Below are positions 35,598 through 45,461 of a stretch of DNA of 64,000 bases, one piece after another. Source of the stretch: GWB2-37-7 sp942492835 (GTDB lineage Bacteria; Bacillota; Clostridia; Lutisporales; Lutisporaceae); the NCBI GenBank assembly GCA_942492835.1, contig OW818645.1, positions 1,054,001-1,118,000 on the forward strand. The letters are read 5' to 3'. A program made the position numbers and the translations under genes. Position 1 is the stretch's first letter, and each line of letters opens with the position of its first letter. The notes below the pieces were generated by a model, which worked only from the letters and a program-made list of their open reading frames with translations, was not told the origin of the DNA and did not search any database.

Positions 35598-36296
35598 CTA
35601 TATTCCCAGTATATTTCTTCCTAAACAATACTTACTAATATGCGATTTTTCTATTGTAAAAGTAGATAAAAGCTTCTGCAAACAGGCAGGTATCATATGA
35701 TCATATTTTATCTCTAGTACAAATACATCATTATTAAATACTGGGATCGTACATATATCATCTCTAAATAGATTGTATACATTAAAAGAAGTGCAAAGAT
35801 TTTTATCTAAGGTCACACGAATATTTTGAAAAGGATAAAGATATGCCTCTCTTTGATAGTCTATAATAACTGTAGGACGGTAAAGGTCTCTATGCATAAA
35901 AGCAAATACTTTATTAGCAGCTATTTCATCGTAATCTAGCAAGGTATTACAGTTTCCATTTATAAGTTTTTTTGCATCTTCACATGAAATGATAACAGTT
36001 TCTTTATTAATAAAATTATTAGCTTTATTTTTTATCTCCAGCTTTACATTATCAGTAGATAAATTATATATCCTCAATCGTATTTTTTTTCTAATATTAT
36101 GACCTATAATTTTTTCATAGTAATCCTTACTATCTATAGTGTCAAAATATAAGCTTCTAATCCAGTAAGAGCCTGTATCATCTGCATTAGAATCTATATT
36201 CATATTGTTTTTTAAATAAAGTCTTAATTCAGCAGCTTGTCTTTTTGAAATAAAATATTTTATTTCATATCTATTTATACTAGCCTGCTTATATAT
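35598..36296 (-). CDS. VTC-domain protein (polyphosphate polymerase-like), apparent ATA start
   Basis: A 232-residue tunnel-type (CYTH-like) VTC domain. Readable strands include SYWIRSLYFDT, RKKIRLRIYN, VKLEIKNKA and RPTVIIDYQREAY. The first ATG in frame is at 36203, but the frame continues 31 codons upstream and encodes NRYEIKYFISKRQAAELR, the conserved N-terminal strand of VTC domains. The only start consistent with this is ATA at 36296, 9 bases after a perfect GGAGGTGA; a TGA stop lies just before it. So either a rare AUA start is used or there is a G-to-A change. VTC proteins use ATP to make polyphosphate; in CotH clusters the substrate is unproven. Confidence 0.8.
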   Translation of the reverse strand: MYKQASINRYEIKYFISKRQAAELRLYLKNNMNIDSNADDTGSYWIRSLYFDTIDSKDYYEKIIGHNIRKKIRLRIYNLSTDNVKLEIKNKANNFINKETVIISCEDAKKLINGNCNTLLDYDEIAANKVFAFMHRDLYRPTVIIDYQREAYLYPFQNIRVTLDKNLCTSFNVYNLFRDDICTIPVFNNDVFVLEIKYDHMIPACLQKLLSTFTIEKSHISKYCLGRNILGI

Positions 36297-36314
36297 AGTA
36301 AATCACCTCCCTGC

Positions 36315-37601
36315 TTATATCTTATAACTGTTATTTGCCCTGCTAACCTTATACCAATTTTTATTATTGAAGTAGTATGTGACTGCACCTGCTAAAAAGA
36401 AGAATATTCTTAAAAATTGAAAAAACATCATATCAAAACCAATCATTAAATAAAGCAACTTCGTTTTTATATTTGGCATATCTTTCTTTGCTAATTTTAT
36501 AGCTATAACCGAGCATATAATATTAAATATTATTGTATTTAGATAATAGATTAATATATATAATGCATAACCATAAATCAGTCTTATAAATATCAAAAAA
36601 ACATTTATGATAAATATAATAGTGGCAAATGAATTACTAAGTAGGGCATCAATTATAAGCAAAAAGCATACATTGCTCTTGAATACGTTGCTAAACAGGT
36701 AATTTCTGTTATTCAAAATAGCATCTATAAAACCTTTTTGCCATCGTACTCGCTGTCTAATAAGCTCTGTTAAGCTTTCCGGACATTCTGTATAGCAAAT
36801 AGCATTTCTATTGTAAACTACTTTTTTATTATATTTTTTTGCATATTCCTGAAATCGCAAGGTTATATCAATATCTTCGCCTAAACCTGTTTTAAATCCA
36901 CCAATTTCAATAATAATGTCCTTTCTAAACACTCCAAAAGCCCCTGAAATTATGCTTAAAGCATCATTATAAGCTAGTGATGCTTTATAAAAATAGAACC
37001 CCTTTATATAGTCTAAAGCTTGCATTAAAACTATGATTGTAAGCTTTTTATCCAGTTTAAACATTTGTATAACATGAACTACACCGCCTGATGCAATTAT
37101 ATCTTCATCATCAAATATCTTATTCATACTCATTAATGCGTTTTTTTCCAAGACACAGTCCCCATCCATGGTTACAATCAATTCTTTTTGAGCATATAAA
37201 ATTCCTATATTTAAGCTATTTGCTTTTCCACTATTACACTTGTTAATCACATAAATAAAGGGATATTTATTTGATTTATATGTTCCAAGTATTTCACTGG
37301 ATGCTGGAGCATCAGTCATAGTTTTGCAAAAATATAAATCCAAACACTCACTTAAAACTTCTAAAGTGTCATCCTTTGAACCATCATTAATAAAGATTAC
37401 CTCAAGGTTATCATAATCAACCTTTAATAGACCTTCGATGGTGTACCTAAGAATTGGAGCTTCATTATAACAGGGTACTAATATGGATATACCCTTTTCA
37501 TTAACTTTATGCAAAACCTTAATATCCTTAAATTTCAATGAGCTTAAAAGATGAAAAATAGAAAAAAAAGTGCTAATGAAAAGAATTAAGTAAATTGCCA
37601 T
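36315..37601 (-). CDS. Processive GT2 glycosyltransferase, membrane-embedded
   Basis: A 428-residue synthase of the NodC/hyaluronan/poly-GlcNAc synthase kind. One N-terminal membrane helix, then the GT2 catalytic domain with ISILVPCYNEAP, INDGSKDD, TMDGDC, TGLGEDIDIT and the processivity motif RQRVRW (near residue 280), then three or four membrane helices. It should polymerise a sugar, probably UDP-GlcNAc, and extrude the chain. Placed between the GH16 and VTC genes in one operon with a deacetylase, which fits a partly deacetylated exopolymer. Confidence 0.9.
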   Translation of the reverse strand: MAIYLILFISTFFSIFHLLSSLKFKDIKVLHKVNEKGISILVPCYNEAPILRYTIEGLLKVDYDNLEVIFINDGSKDDTLEVLSECLDLYFCKTMTDAPASSEILGTYKSNKYPFIYVINKCNSGKANSLNIGILYAQKELIVTMDGDCVLEKNALMSMNKIFDDEDIIASGGVVHVIQMFKLDKKLTIIVLMQALDYIKGFYFYKASLAYNDALSIISGAFGVFRKDIIIEIGGFKTGLGEDIDITLRFQEYAKKYNKKVVYNRNAICYTECPESLTELIRQRVRWQKGFIDAILNNRNYLFSNVFKSNVCFLLIIDALLSNSFATIIFIINVFLIFIRLIYGYALYILIYYLNTIIFNIICSVIAIKLAKKDMPNIKTKLLYLMIGFDMMFFQFLRIFFFLAGAVTYYFNNKNWYKVSRANNSYKI

Positions 37602-37604
37602 TTC

Positions 37605-38462
37605 TTAATTCCTGCCTTTCTTAAAAATTGGCTCTATCTTTGCATCAAGAATCTTGAAATGGGTAGGAAAAATTGTATCGTCAGGCTTTCCCGGCCAATT
37701 TCCCCCAATTGCTTGGTTTATTATTATATACATATATTCCTGTGATACGCCCTCCGAAGTAGAATATATCTCTTTATTATCTATATACCAAGTCAATAAT
37801 TTAGCATTCCAATTTAGAGCAACAGTGTATTGCTCTTCTGGGGAGGCTTTATATTCAAAGCTGTCTGAATGCTGAACAACTTTTTCTTGAAAATGGTTTA
37901 CACCATAGAAGATATATGGTTCGCTTCCTATCATTTCAAATACATCTATTTCTGGAAGTGGATTGCCATTATCCGGTAAAAGCCATATTGCTGGAAATAT
38001 GCCATTTCCCTCAGAAATCTGTATAGTAAATTCAAAATAACCATATTTGTATGCATTTTTGCTTTCTACTAGTCCTGATGTATACATCTTTTTTTCGATA
38101 TTTTCTTTTTTTGAAGTAATTTCAATAGTATTTCCTTTAATAATTACATTATTTTTGCTATAAAACTGTAGCTCATTATTATAACTTTCTTCTCTTTCAA
38201 CCGATTCCCAGAAATCTTTATTATTTTTTCGTTCATTTTCACGTATCACTTTTTTAAATGTATTAATACTTTTTATATCAAATTCATCTATTTCTTCATT
38301 ACTGTTTGATTCTTGTCCGCTGTTGCTGGTCTCTTTAAGTTGACCTCTCATATGTTCAGTCTTTATTTGCTGTATATTATTTTTTAATTCAATATAAGTC
38401 ACAAATATAATGCTTACTAAAATTAATATTGGTAAAAGCTTTTTGAGTGACCTTTGATTCAT
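37605..38462 (-). CDS. GH16-family glycoside hydrolase, membrane-anchored
   Basis: A 285-residue protein with an N-terminal membrane anchor (residues 8-21), a charged linker of about 60 residues rich in Asn/Glu/Lys, then a GH16 domain. The catalytic E-x-D-x-x-E is EIDVFE near residue 170; FPAIWLLPDN and WNAKLLTWYIDNKE are family strands. GH16 enzymes cleave beta-1,3/1,4-glucans, or act as transglycosylases. It is the first gene of the polysaccharide operon, with AGGAG before its ATG, and may trim or attach the polymer made by the GT2 synthase. Confidence 0.9.
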   Translation of the reverse strand: MNQRSLKKLLPILILVSIIFVTYIELKNNIQQIKTEHMRGQLKETSNSGQESNSNEEIDEFDIKSINTFKKVIRENERKNNKDFWESVEREESYNNELQFYSKNNVIIKGNTIEITSKKENIEKKMYTSGLVESKNAYKYGYFEFTIQISEGNGIFPAIWLLPDNGNPLPEIDVFEMIGSEPYIFYGVNHFQEKVVQHSDSFEYKASPEEQYTVALNWNAKLLTWYIDNKEIYSTSEGVSQEYMYIIINQAIGGNWPGKPDDTIFPTHFKILDAKIEPIFKKGRN

Positions 38463-38615
38463 AAATTACTCCTGAAGCATATAAAATAGAATTTTAAAAT
38501 AACACAAGCGTGAATAATTTTGATTTGTATGTTTATATATTTATGTGTGCTTTCAATGAGTTATTACTGTGCAAACCCCTAACCATATATTTTTTTAGAG
38601 ATTAAACTGCAAAAT

Positions 38616-38654
38616 AAAAGCCACTGTATTTTTTATTAAAATACAGTGGCTTTA
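38616..38654. terminator. Terminator of the serine-type NRPS gene
   Basis: AAAAGCCACTGTATTTT pairs with AAAATACAGTGGCTTT around a 5-base loop; on the minus strand it follows the NRPS stop by about 30 bases and isolates it from the GH16 operon. Confidence 0.85.
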
Positions 38655-38684
38655 TATGTGAAATACATTTCATTTGATCTTACA

Positions 38685-41600
38685 TCATATATTTTTTATA
38701 AATTTTGCAATATCGCCTATAATGGGATTTCTAAATATATCTATAAGCTGAATTTTTACATCATATGTTTTGGCTATCCTTGATATAAGTACCGCTGCAT
38801 CAAGGGAGTTTCCACCAAGTTTAAAGAAATTATCCTTCATACCTATCCTATTTACCTTAAGAATATTTTGGCACAATAAGACAATTCGTGCCTCCACCAT
38901 ATCCGAAGGTGCAATATACTCTATGTCTGTACTTATGCTTTCACATGGTTGTGGAAGTGCTTTTCTGTTTATCTTTCCATTAATTGTAAGGGGCATTTTC
39001 TCAAGCTGTATAAAATATGAAGGTACCATGTAGTCGGGTAGCTCTTTTTGCAGGTATTTCCTTAATTCCTCTAGTGATAATTTTTTATCTGCAACAAAGT
39101 ATGCACAGAGCTGTCTGTCTCCATGTGAGCTTTCCCTGTCTATTACCACCGCTTCTTTTACTACTTCATACTTTAAAATGTGGCTCTCTATCTCACCTAA
39201 CTCTACCCTGTATCCCCTGACCTTAACCTGATAATCCAGCCTTCCTAGAAATTCAATATTTCCATCACTTAGTAAACAAGCTCTATCACCAGTCTTGTAA
39301 ACTAATTGTTTTCTAAGCTGTTCATCTTCAAGTTCTATAAAACTTTGTGCCGTTAGTTCAGGTTTGTTCAGGTATCCCCTTGCCAATCCAACGCCTGATA
39401 TGCATAATTCACCTGGAACTCCAGGAGGCTGAAGTTTATTATACTTATCCACTATGTATAGCCGTGTGTTATCAATAGGTTTTCCTATAGGTATTAGGTC
39501 AAGCTCCTCACCTGTAGAGCACTCAAAGTATGACACATCAATTGCCGCTTCCGTTGGACCATATAAATTTATTAAATGTGTATCATATTTTTTATACAGC
39601 AGGCTGTTGAATTTTTCTACCTGCGGTAAAGTTAAAGCTTCTCCGCTGGAAAATACATACTTAAGGGTTCTTAATCTTTCTATGCATGCTCCATCTTCCA
39701 CATAGCCAAGGAACACATTTAACATGGAAGGTACAAAATGGATTACCGTTATATTGTTTTTCCAAATTGCATCCACAATAACACCTGGGTCTTTTTCTTC
39801 CCCTGGAGCAAGGAAACAAACTTTTGCTCCTGTAAATGACCACCACAGCAACTCCCATACAGATACGTCAAAGGTAAAATTAGTTTTTTGTAATATAGTA
39901 TCATGCTGATCTATTGGATATGCTTTTTGCATCCAGCTTATTCTATTTATTACCGAATTATGTTCTAACATAACCCCTTTTGGCTCACCTGTAGAGCCAG
40001 ATGTATATATGACGTAAGCAAGATCTGTTGAGGCAGCTGTCTTTGGGATATTGGTGTCATCACCCTGATACAATCTCTCATTATCAATATATATTATTTC
40101 TGTATCCAAAATGGAAGCTAAATTCTCTTGTTCTCTTTGCCTGTGAGTAAGAAGTAAGCTTAAGCCACTATCTTTTATCAAGTATTCTTTCCTATTATCA
40201 GGATACTGTGGAGATATAGGCAAATACCCTCCTCCTGCCTTAAGTATACCCATTATGCCCACTATCATCTCAACTGAACGCTCCACCATTATACCCACTA
40301 TACTGTCTCGCTTTACTCCTTTGTCTATAAGCAATCTTGCAAGCTGGTTTGCTTTTTTATTTAACTGGCTGTAAGTTAAATGTGCGTCCTTAAAAATCAC
40401 AGCTGTATTGTCAGGAGTTTTTTCTACCTGCGCTTCAAATATTTCATGGATAGCCTTACTCTTTGGATAGTCAACATTTGTATTATTAAACCTATATAAT
40501 ATTTCTTGCTTTTCCTGGGGAATAATGACTTCTGTTTCAGATATCTTTTTATTTTCTTTCTCAATAACCTCATGCATTAAATGCATAAAATGCGATACCA
40601 TATTTTTTATATTAAAATTTTTATCAAATATTCTCAACTGATAATCAAAATTTACCTGAACATCTTTATTCTCATTAAATTCTCGTACATATATAGCCAA
40701 AGGATTTCTTTCACAATAGTTAAATATTGTTAATGCACGACTTTTTGTATTTATAAAGTTCTCAAAATAGTCATTCTTCTGATAAGATAAGGATATGTCA
40801 TAAAGACTATCTTCATATAAATTAGTACCAAATACAGTTTTATATATTTCTCCAGCAGGACTTCTATGATGCCTGTAGCAGATTTTCAACTCTCTTTGAA
40901 TATCATTCATTAATTCGATAAACGTTGATTCTCCAGATATAACAAGCTTTAGAGGTATTATATTGGAAAAATGCCCAATAGTCTGCTTGTATTTTGTTTT
41001 TCTCCTATTTAAAATAGGCACCCCTATCACTATTTCATCTTTTGAATAAATTTTATTAAAATAAAGAAATAGTATTCCTAAAAAAAAATGGAAGGTTGAG
41101 CAGCCATTTTCTTCAGAAAATTTTACTATTTTATTATAAAAGTGCCTCTCTATATTTATTGACTCTCTACCACTTGAAAGTGACTCATCCAAAAGATGAA
41201 TTGCTTTGTTTTTCTTGCTTAGCAAGGGTTCTGGAGGTGTAAGATATTTCTGCTTCCAGAAATTTATACTATCAGAAAAAGCTTCTGATTTTACATAGTA
41301 TGTATCGTCAATTATAAAATCTATATAAGAATATATAATTTTTTTTTGGGTATAGCCATCCTTCGTCAGTTCATTGTAGTTCTTAATAATTCGATTATAC
41401 AAAAGTGAGTATCCCCATCCGTCAGTAATTATATGATGTGCTTTAAAAAAGACAAAGAACAGGTCATCCCTGGCTTTGATTAATGCACATTGAAACAAAG
41501 CACTGCTTTCACTATATGAAAAGAGCTTTGCAAATTCAGTTTCCATCCATTTTATCGATAATTCATAGGAATTTTCTTCTTCAGAATAATCAATAAAAGG

Positions 41601-41858
41601 AATTGTATATTCTAGAATTGGCAATATCATTTGATGAGGCTCACCCTCTTTTTCAACAATGCTTATTCTAAGCGCATCATTTTCACTTACTAAAAGTGCT
41701 AGAGCTTTTTGCAGAGTTTCATAATGAATATATCCTTTTGCCTCCGCATACCCTCCAATATTATATATTGGCTTTTGGACATGCAGTTCTTGCTCAAACC
41801 ATATATCCCTCTGATAAGAGGTAAGGGGGTACAATATATTTTCTAGAGCTGAATACAT
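38685..41858 (-). CDS. Nonribosomal peptide synthetase module C-A-PCP, predicted serine
   Basis: A 1057-residue one-module synthetase. Condensation domain about 8-440, with intact HHIITDGWG near residues 142-150. Adenylation domain about 460-970, with YVIYTSGSTGEPKG near 615-628, FDVSVWE, NLYGPTEAAIDVS and the NGKINRKALP Lys near 965. Peptidyl carrier about 985-1055, with DNFFKLGGNSLD. No thioesterase, epimerase or reductase follows. Pocket residues read by alignment to GrsA are D-V-W-H-F-S-L-I-D, close to serine codes such as that of EntF. The ATG has AAGGAG upstream. It is the last gene before a terminator and runs in the same direction as the large synthetase 10 kb upstream, separated from it by regulator and beta-rich-protein genes. 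Confidence 0.93.
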   Translation of the reverse strand: MYSALENILYPLTSYQRDIWFEQELHVQKPIYNIGGYAEAKGYIHYETLQKALALLVSENDALRISIVEKEGEPHQMILPILEYTIPFIDYSEEENSYELSIKWMETEFAKLFSYSESSALFQCALIKARDDLFFVFFKAHHIITDGWGYSLLYNRIIKNYNELTKDGYTQKKIIYSYIDFIIDDTYYVKSEAFSDSINFWKQKYLTPPEPLLSKKNKAIHLLDESLSSGRESINIERHFYNKIVKFSEENGCSTFHFFLGILFLYFNKIYSKDEIVIGVPILNRRKTKYKQTIGHFSNIIPLKLVISGESTFIELMNDIQRELKICYRHHRSPAGEIYKTVFGTNLYEDSLYDISLSYQKNDYFENFINTKSRALTIFNYCERNPLAIYVREFNENKDVQVNFDYQLRIFDKNFNIKNMVSHFMHLMHEVIEKENKKISETEVIIPQEKQEILYRFNNTNVDYPKSKAIHEIFEAQVEKTPDNTAVIFKDAHLTYSQLNKKANQLARLLIDKGVKRDSIVGIMVERSVEMIVGIMGILKAGGGYLPISPQYPDNRKEYLIKDSGLSLLLTHRQREQENLASILDTEIIYIDNERLYQGDDTNIPKTAASTDLAYVIYTSGSTGEPKGVMLEHNSVINRISWMQKAYPIDQHDTILQKTNFTFDVSVWELLWWSFTGAKVCFLAPGEEKDPGVIVDAIWKNNITVIHFVPSMLNVFLGYVEDGACIERLRTLKYVFSSGEALTLPQVEKFNSLLYKKYDTHLINLYGPTEAAIDVSYFECSTGEELDLIPIGKPIDNTRLYIVDKYNKLQPPGVPGELCISGVGLARGYLNKPELTAQSFIELEDEQLRKQLVYKTGDRACLLSDGNIEFLGRLDYQVKVRGYRVELGEIESHILKYEVVKEAVVIDRESSHGDRQLCAYFVADKKLSLEELRKYLQKELPDYMVPSYFIQLEKMPLTINGKINRKALPQPCESISTDIEYIAPSDMVEARIVLLCQNILKVNRIGMKDNFFKLGGNSLDAAVLISRIAKTYDVKIQLIDIFRNPIIGDIAKFIKNI

Positions 41859-41902
41859 AAAACCGCTCCTTTCTTATTAGATTTTTATTTAACAGGAGTT
41901 AT

Positions 41903-43273
41903 TTATATCTGAGGTGGTATAATAAGAAGATAATCACTATTATTCGTTGAAGGCTCTATCTTATACACCTTGTGATCAGCAGTGATAAACTGACCTGACC
42001 ATATATATTGACTCTTCGCCTTATCCGCTATATTTATCACCCATTTTTGATCTATGCTGTTTTTTACAAATTTCTTGTTTGTCCTATAGTAGATTTTGTT
42101 TTCTTCATCCTTGTATTCCAATGTAATAATTGCCATCACAAATTTATTCCAATCAATAAGCAAGGGCATGATATCAAGCTCGAATTTCGGAGTGCTTTTA
42201 TGTACCAATATATGGTTTGTGGAAGCCTTCGTACGTGGAATTTGTTTGATAGGACTGCCATCATTATATACAATACTTCCTGAGAAAAATGCATCTCCGC
42301 TTCTTGAATCAATAACAGGAATCACCCAATCGTACTGCTTGTCTTTACAATTATAGACGTCTATGGAGGCTAGCTGCTTCCTGTATTTATTGTTATTATC
42401 CTCATATTCTAATGTTAAAAATATATTTTTGATTGTAGGGTCTTCATCCGCCATAAAAGTGTAGACGACCTTTTCATTAGTGAAGCTTGGTATAACCAAC
42501 TCCACCTGGTTGGAATTGCTTATGGTTTTAAAACATCCATCCTGCATGTTATAGGTTACTATATATTTGTAATTATATGTTGAGTTCTCATTAGGTTTAT
42601 ACCCTATAGGGTATTCAATAACCCTTTTGGTATTATTCTTATCCAATTCAATCAATGGAACTTTAACATCTTGACATTCTATATCAATACTAATTGACCT
42701 TATTTGTTCCCAATCTATTGTGCTTGATGCCTGGATGCTTACGCAAAGTAAATTTAAATTCAATGGGCCAATACATAAAATAGTAGACGAGGATTTTAAC
42801 AAACCTGAATTAAATTTTGGTATACCGTTTGTGAATTCTGCAGTAATAGAGTAACTGTATTCATATATAGGCTTATTATTTTGGTCATATTGGAGTGGAA
42901 CACTAAAGGGACGTTTATCCCATGTTTTTATTATATTTCCATCATATTCAAAGCTATATGTCTTTCGCTTCTCATGTACCTCGGTACCATAAATAATAGT
43001 TACAGTAATATTATCGAGCTTTGCCTGATTCCAATCAATACCATGGACAGTTGGGATAACTGTAATACTTTCATGAAAGTCCATGTTTTGCTTTACTCGA
43101 TTTATTGTTGCGCTATTACCTAATTGACTGTATTCATTTATTCCACAGCCCCATACAGTTCTATCTTGTTTTAAAGCTATATTTTGTGTCTCACCATAAG
43201 TTATAGGCATACACACTGTACTTATAATAAATATTATAACTAAAAATATAGATATCCTTCTCATTATCTGCAT
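41903..43273 (-). CDS. Secreted chimeric protein: RCC1-like repeat plus beta-rich repeat half
   Basis: A 456-residue protein. A signal peptide (about residues 4-28, hydrophobic, ending ITYGETQ) is followed by one RCC1-like unit, ALKQDRTVWGCGINEYSQLG, then by about 390 residues matching the C-terminal half of the 733-residue protein encoded at 47195-49396 (shared VHGIDW/VHGLDW, TFMADEDPT/TFIADEDPT, KQIPRTKAS). Both end with the same IPPQ tail. It contains four beta-rich repeats of about 95 residues, often starting [I/L][D/N]W. ATG at 43273 follows GGAGG; the ORF back to 43345 is an extension through a hairpin. Function unknown; looks like a gene fusion. Confidence 0.72.
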   Translation of the reverse strand: MQIMRRISIFLVIIFIISTVCMPITYGETQNIALKQDRTVWGCGINEYSQLGNSATINRVKQNMDFHESITVIPTVHGIDWNQAKLDNITVTIIYGTEVHEKRKTYSFEYDGNIIKTWDKRPFSVPLQYDQNNKPIYEYSYSITAEFTNGIPKFNSGLLKSSSTILCIGPLNLNLLCVSIQASSTIDWEQIRSISIDIECQDVKVPLIELDKNNTKRVIEYPIGYKPNENSTYNYKYIVTYNMQDGCFKTISNSNQVELVIPSFTNEKVVYTFMADEDPTIKNIFLTLEYEDNNNKYRKQLASIDVYNCKDKQYDWVIPVIDSRSGDAFFSGSIVYNDGSPIKQIPRTKASTNHILVHKSTPKFELDIMPLLIDWNKFVMAIITLEYKDEENKIYYRTNKKFVKNSIDQKWVINIADKAKSQYIWSGQFITADHKVYKIEPSTNNSDYLLIIPPQI

Positions 43274-43330
43274 CTTACCTCCTTGATTGCGAAAGCTACA
43301 AATACTCTTGCGGTCACCACTTAGCCATAT

Positions 43331-43385
43331 ATATTTCCAGCCCATTCCGCCAGAATCCTGTGGAATGGGCTGGAAATATTTTTTT
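43331..43385. terminator. Perfect 18-bp hairpin between beta-rich protein genes
   Basis: ATATTTCCAGCCCATTCC and its exact complement flank a 13-base loop, with T7 on the plus strand. On the transcribed minus strand no T run follows, so it may act as a processing or stability hairpin, or block antisense transcription. Confidence 0.65.
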
Positions 43386-43396
43386 GGGGTTGATAT

Positions 43397-45439
43397 CTAT
43401 ATATAATAATCCAGATAAACCTGGGGCAGATTATCTACGTTCTGTACATCCCAAACAATTTCGCTTCCAGAGTCTTGTTTTGGATATTCGAATTTACTTT
43501 TATCCCTACTATAAATTACTGCTCTCCAACTATAATCTTTCTCTTTCGTATTATTCAGAAATACTATCTGATCATCTGAGTTTCTCTCATCAAATTGGAT
43601 GTGCAGCTCACTATCTCCAGTTTTTATAAATATATGTATTGACCTATAATTATCCCATTTTATATCTCCAGCAGAAAATAAGACAGAAGGCAACTCCTTA
43701 GGAAAGCCAACAACTATCTCGCCAGCATCAGTTGAAACTTTGTTAGCTGATATACATTCTCCATCAGTAAGAAAGTAGTTTGTCTGGTAAGTATACTTTT
43801 TATCTTCAGAGGATTTTAAGTCTGAAGCCTTACCCATTCTCAAATTCCATAGCTGGGCATCACTTTCATTCTGTTTGAAGATAAATCTTTTTTCTTTTGC
43901 TTCCCATCCGTTTGGATTCTTGTAATTACATATTACTTCAACATAATCGACATCTTTCATCCTAAACAGTGAGGAAGAAATCGATATCTTAATGGTTTTA
44001 AAGTATATATACTGATGAGGTTGAATATGAAGTACAGTGGCTTCGGATGGAACCTTGTCAAAATTGTACTGGAGAGACTCCCCATCCCATTTTTCATCAG
44101 GCATAAATGAAAAATTTAAATCATAAGTATAGTTTCGATTTCCTTTTTCCAAATATGTAAAATACTTAGTAGGTGTATCAGTGCTTGTTCTATAGGTGTA
44201 TGGTCCCTTGACATCACCGCTATAGCAGATAGATGCTGTTGCACTAGACATGGAATTTACCTTAAAATCAAAAGGAGCATCTATGTCTACTTCCATAGCT
44301 TTGAAGAATGGGTCATTCAGATCTATTTCACTTACATATTTTGACATGTCAAGATTATTTACAAACAGTCCAAGGAATCCCTGTGGAGCACAGGTTCTAG
44401 TCTCGGCATCTTCTGAGTGATAGCTCATATTGATTTCTCCTAGTTCCTCCTGATGCATATACTTAAGATGTAGTGAAGCCATAGGCATACCTGATGCGGC
44501 TGCTGCCAGTTCCTTAACATCTGAAAGATCAACCTTGCTTGGTGTATCAGATTTCACAGGCTTCTCTGGCTTCTCTTTACTCCCTCCAGTATCTTCTTTC
44601 TTTCCTCTATTCTTTATATCATCAAGTTTCTCAGCCTTAGCAAATCCGCCTTTAAAATCTCCAGGGGTAAGAGTTGGCTCAAACCATTGGCTTACAATTT
44701 GTGCCTTGAAAAGCTCCAGTGCCCACTGCTCCTGTTCTTTCTTTTTATCATCAGGAATATAGTTTGCAACCTCAATTTTAATAACCTTATCTTTAATAAG
44801 CTTTTCAAATCCAGCATCAATATCACCTTTTATAAACTCGTACTGAACGCTTAAACTAGCGCTGAAGTGATTATAAATTTGCTTGTAGGAGCCTGTTACT
44901 TTAACATCAAGGGCCGGACGTAATGCAGTATACTTCAACTCATATATAACACCTATAGGCGAAGTTTTGGAAGCAAAGGCATTTTTGACAAGTACAGCTC
45001 CATCTTTTGATAAAGACAAGCTAAATATAGCCGAATTATTGCCTTCAAGACTTGGAACTGTGGCAGCATCTATTGTTTTTACAAATGTTTTTTTATCAGA
45101 GTTTATATCAAGTCCAATACAATGCACTTTGCCTTCACTCCAGATAGGCGTAGAAAGCCTTGGGTTTTTGATACCTCTAGCTTTTAGAGCTGATATTATA
45201 TCATTTTTAATGTTTTCTCCAAGATCTAGGTTAACCTCAAAATTTAGAAATCCGCCTCCATCTCCACCTTCACTTCCAGCATCCTTTCTATACATCCAAA
45301 TGTGGAATACCTTCTCTTTGGACTGCTGATTTTGCGCTAGTGATACTGGACCAGGAAGGAAATAAAAAAGGTTAGTGTCCTCATGGTCTGGATAAACATT
45401 TATTCCACTAATTATTTGTGGTCTTTCCAATTTTAACAC
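43397..45439 (-). CDS. Beta-rich protein of unknown function, paralogue 3
   Basis: A 680-residue soluble protein with no signal peptide. The N-terminal module (about 1-260) is shared with the two genes upstream: FYFLPGPVSLA, GGFLNFEVNLDLG, then LSKDGAVLVKNAFASKTSPIGVIYELKYTALRPALD in pieces. A low-complexity Lys/Glu/Gly segment lies near 285-305 (KKEDTGGSKEKPEKPVKSD). The C-terminal half carries beta-rich repeats. I prefer the GTG at 45439, 8 bases after GGAGG, over the TTG at 45454. It is third of four paralogues in one operon. No family recognised. Confidence 0.72.
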   Translation of the reverse strand: MLKLERPQIISGINVYPDHEDTNLFYFLPGPVSLAQNQQSKEKVFHIWMYRKDAGSEGGDGGGFLNFEVNLDLGENIKNDIISALKARGIKNPRLSTPIWSEGKVHCIGLDINSDKKTFVKTIDAATVPSLEGNNSAIFSLSLSKDGAVLVKNAFASKTSPIGVIYELKYTALRPALDVKVTGSYKQIYNHFSASLSVQYEFIKGDIDAGFEKLIKDKVIKIEVANYIPDDKKKEQEQWALELFKAQIVSQWFEPTLTPGDFKGGFAKAEKLDDIKNRGKKEDTGGSKEKPEKPVKSDTPSKVDLSDVKELAAAASGMPMASLHLKYMHQEELGEINMSYHSEDAETRTCAPQGFLGLFVNNLDMSKYVSEIDLNDPFFKAMEVDIDAPFDFKVNSMSSATASICYSGDVKGPYTYRTSTDTPTKYFTYLEKGNRNYTYDLNFSFMPDEKWDGESLQYNFDKVPSEATVLHIQPHQYIYFKTIKISISSSLFRMKDVDYVEVICNYKNPNGWEAKEKRFIFKQNESDAQLWNLRMGKASDLKSSEDKKYTYQTNYFLTDGECISANKVSTDAGEIVVGFPKELPSVLFSAGDIKWDNYRSIHIFIKTGDSELHIQFDERNSDDQIVFLNNTKEKDYSWRAVIYSRDKSKFEYPKQDSGSEIVWDVQNVDNLPQVYLDYYI

Positions 45440-45461
45440 GTAAGTATCCTCCAATCTTTTA

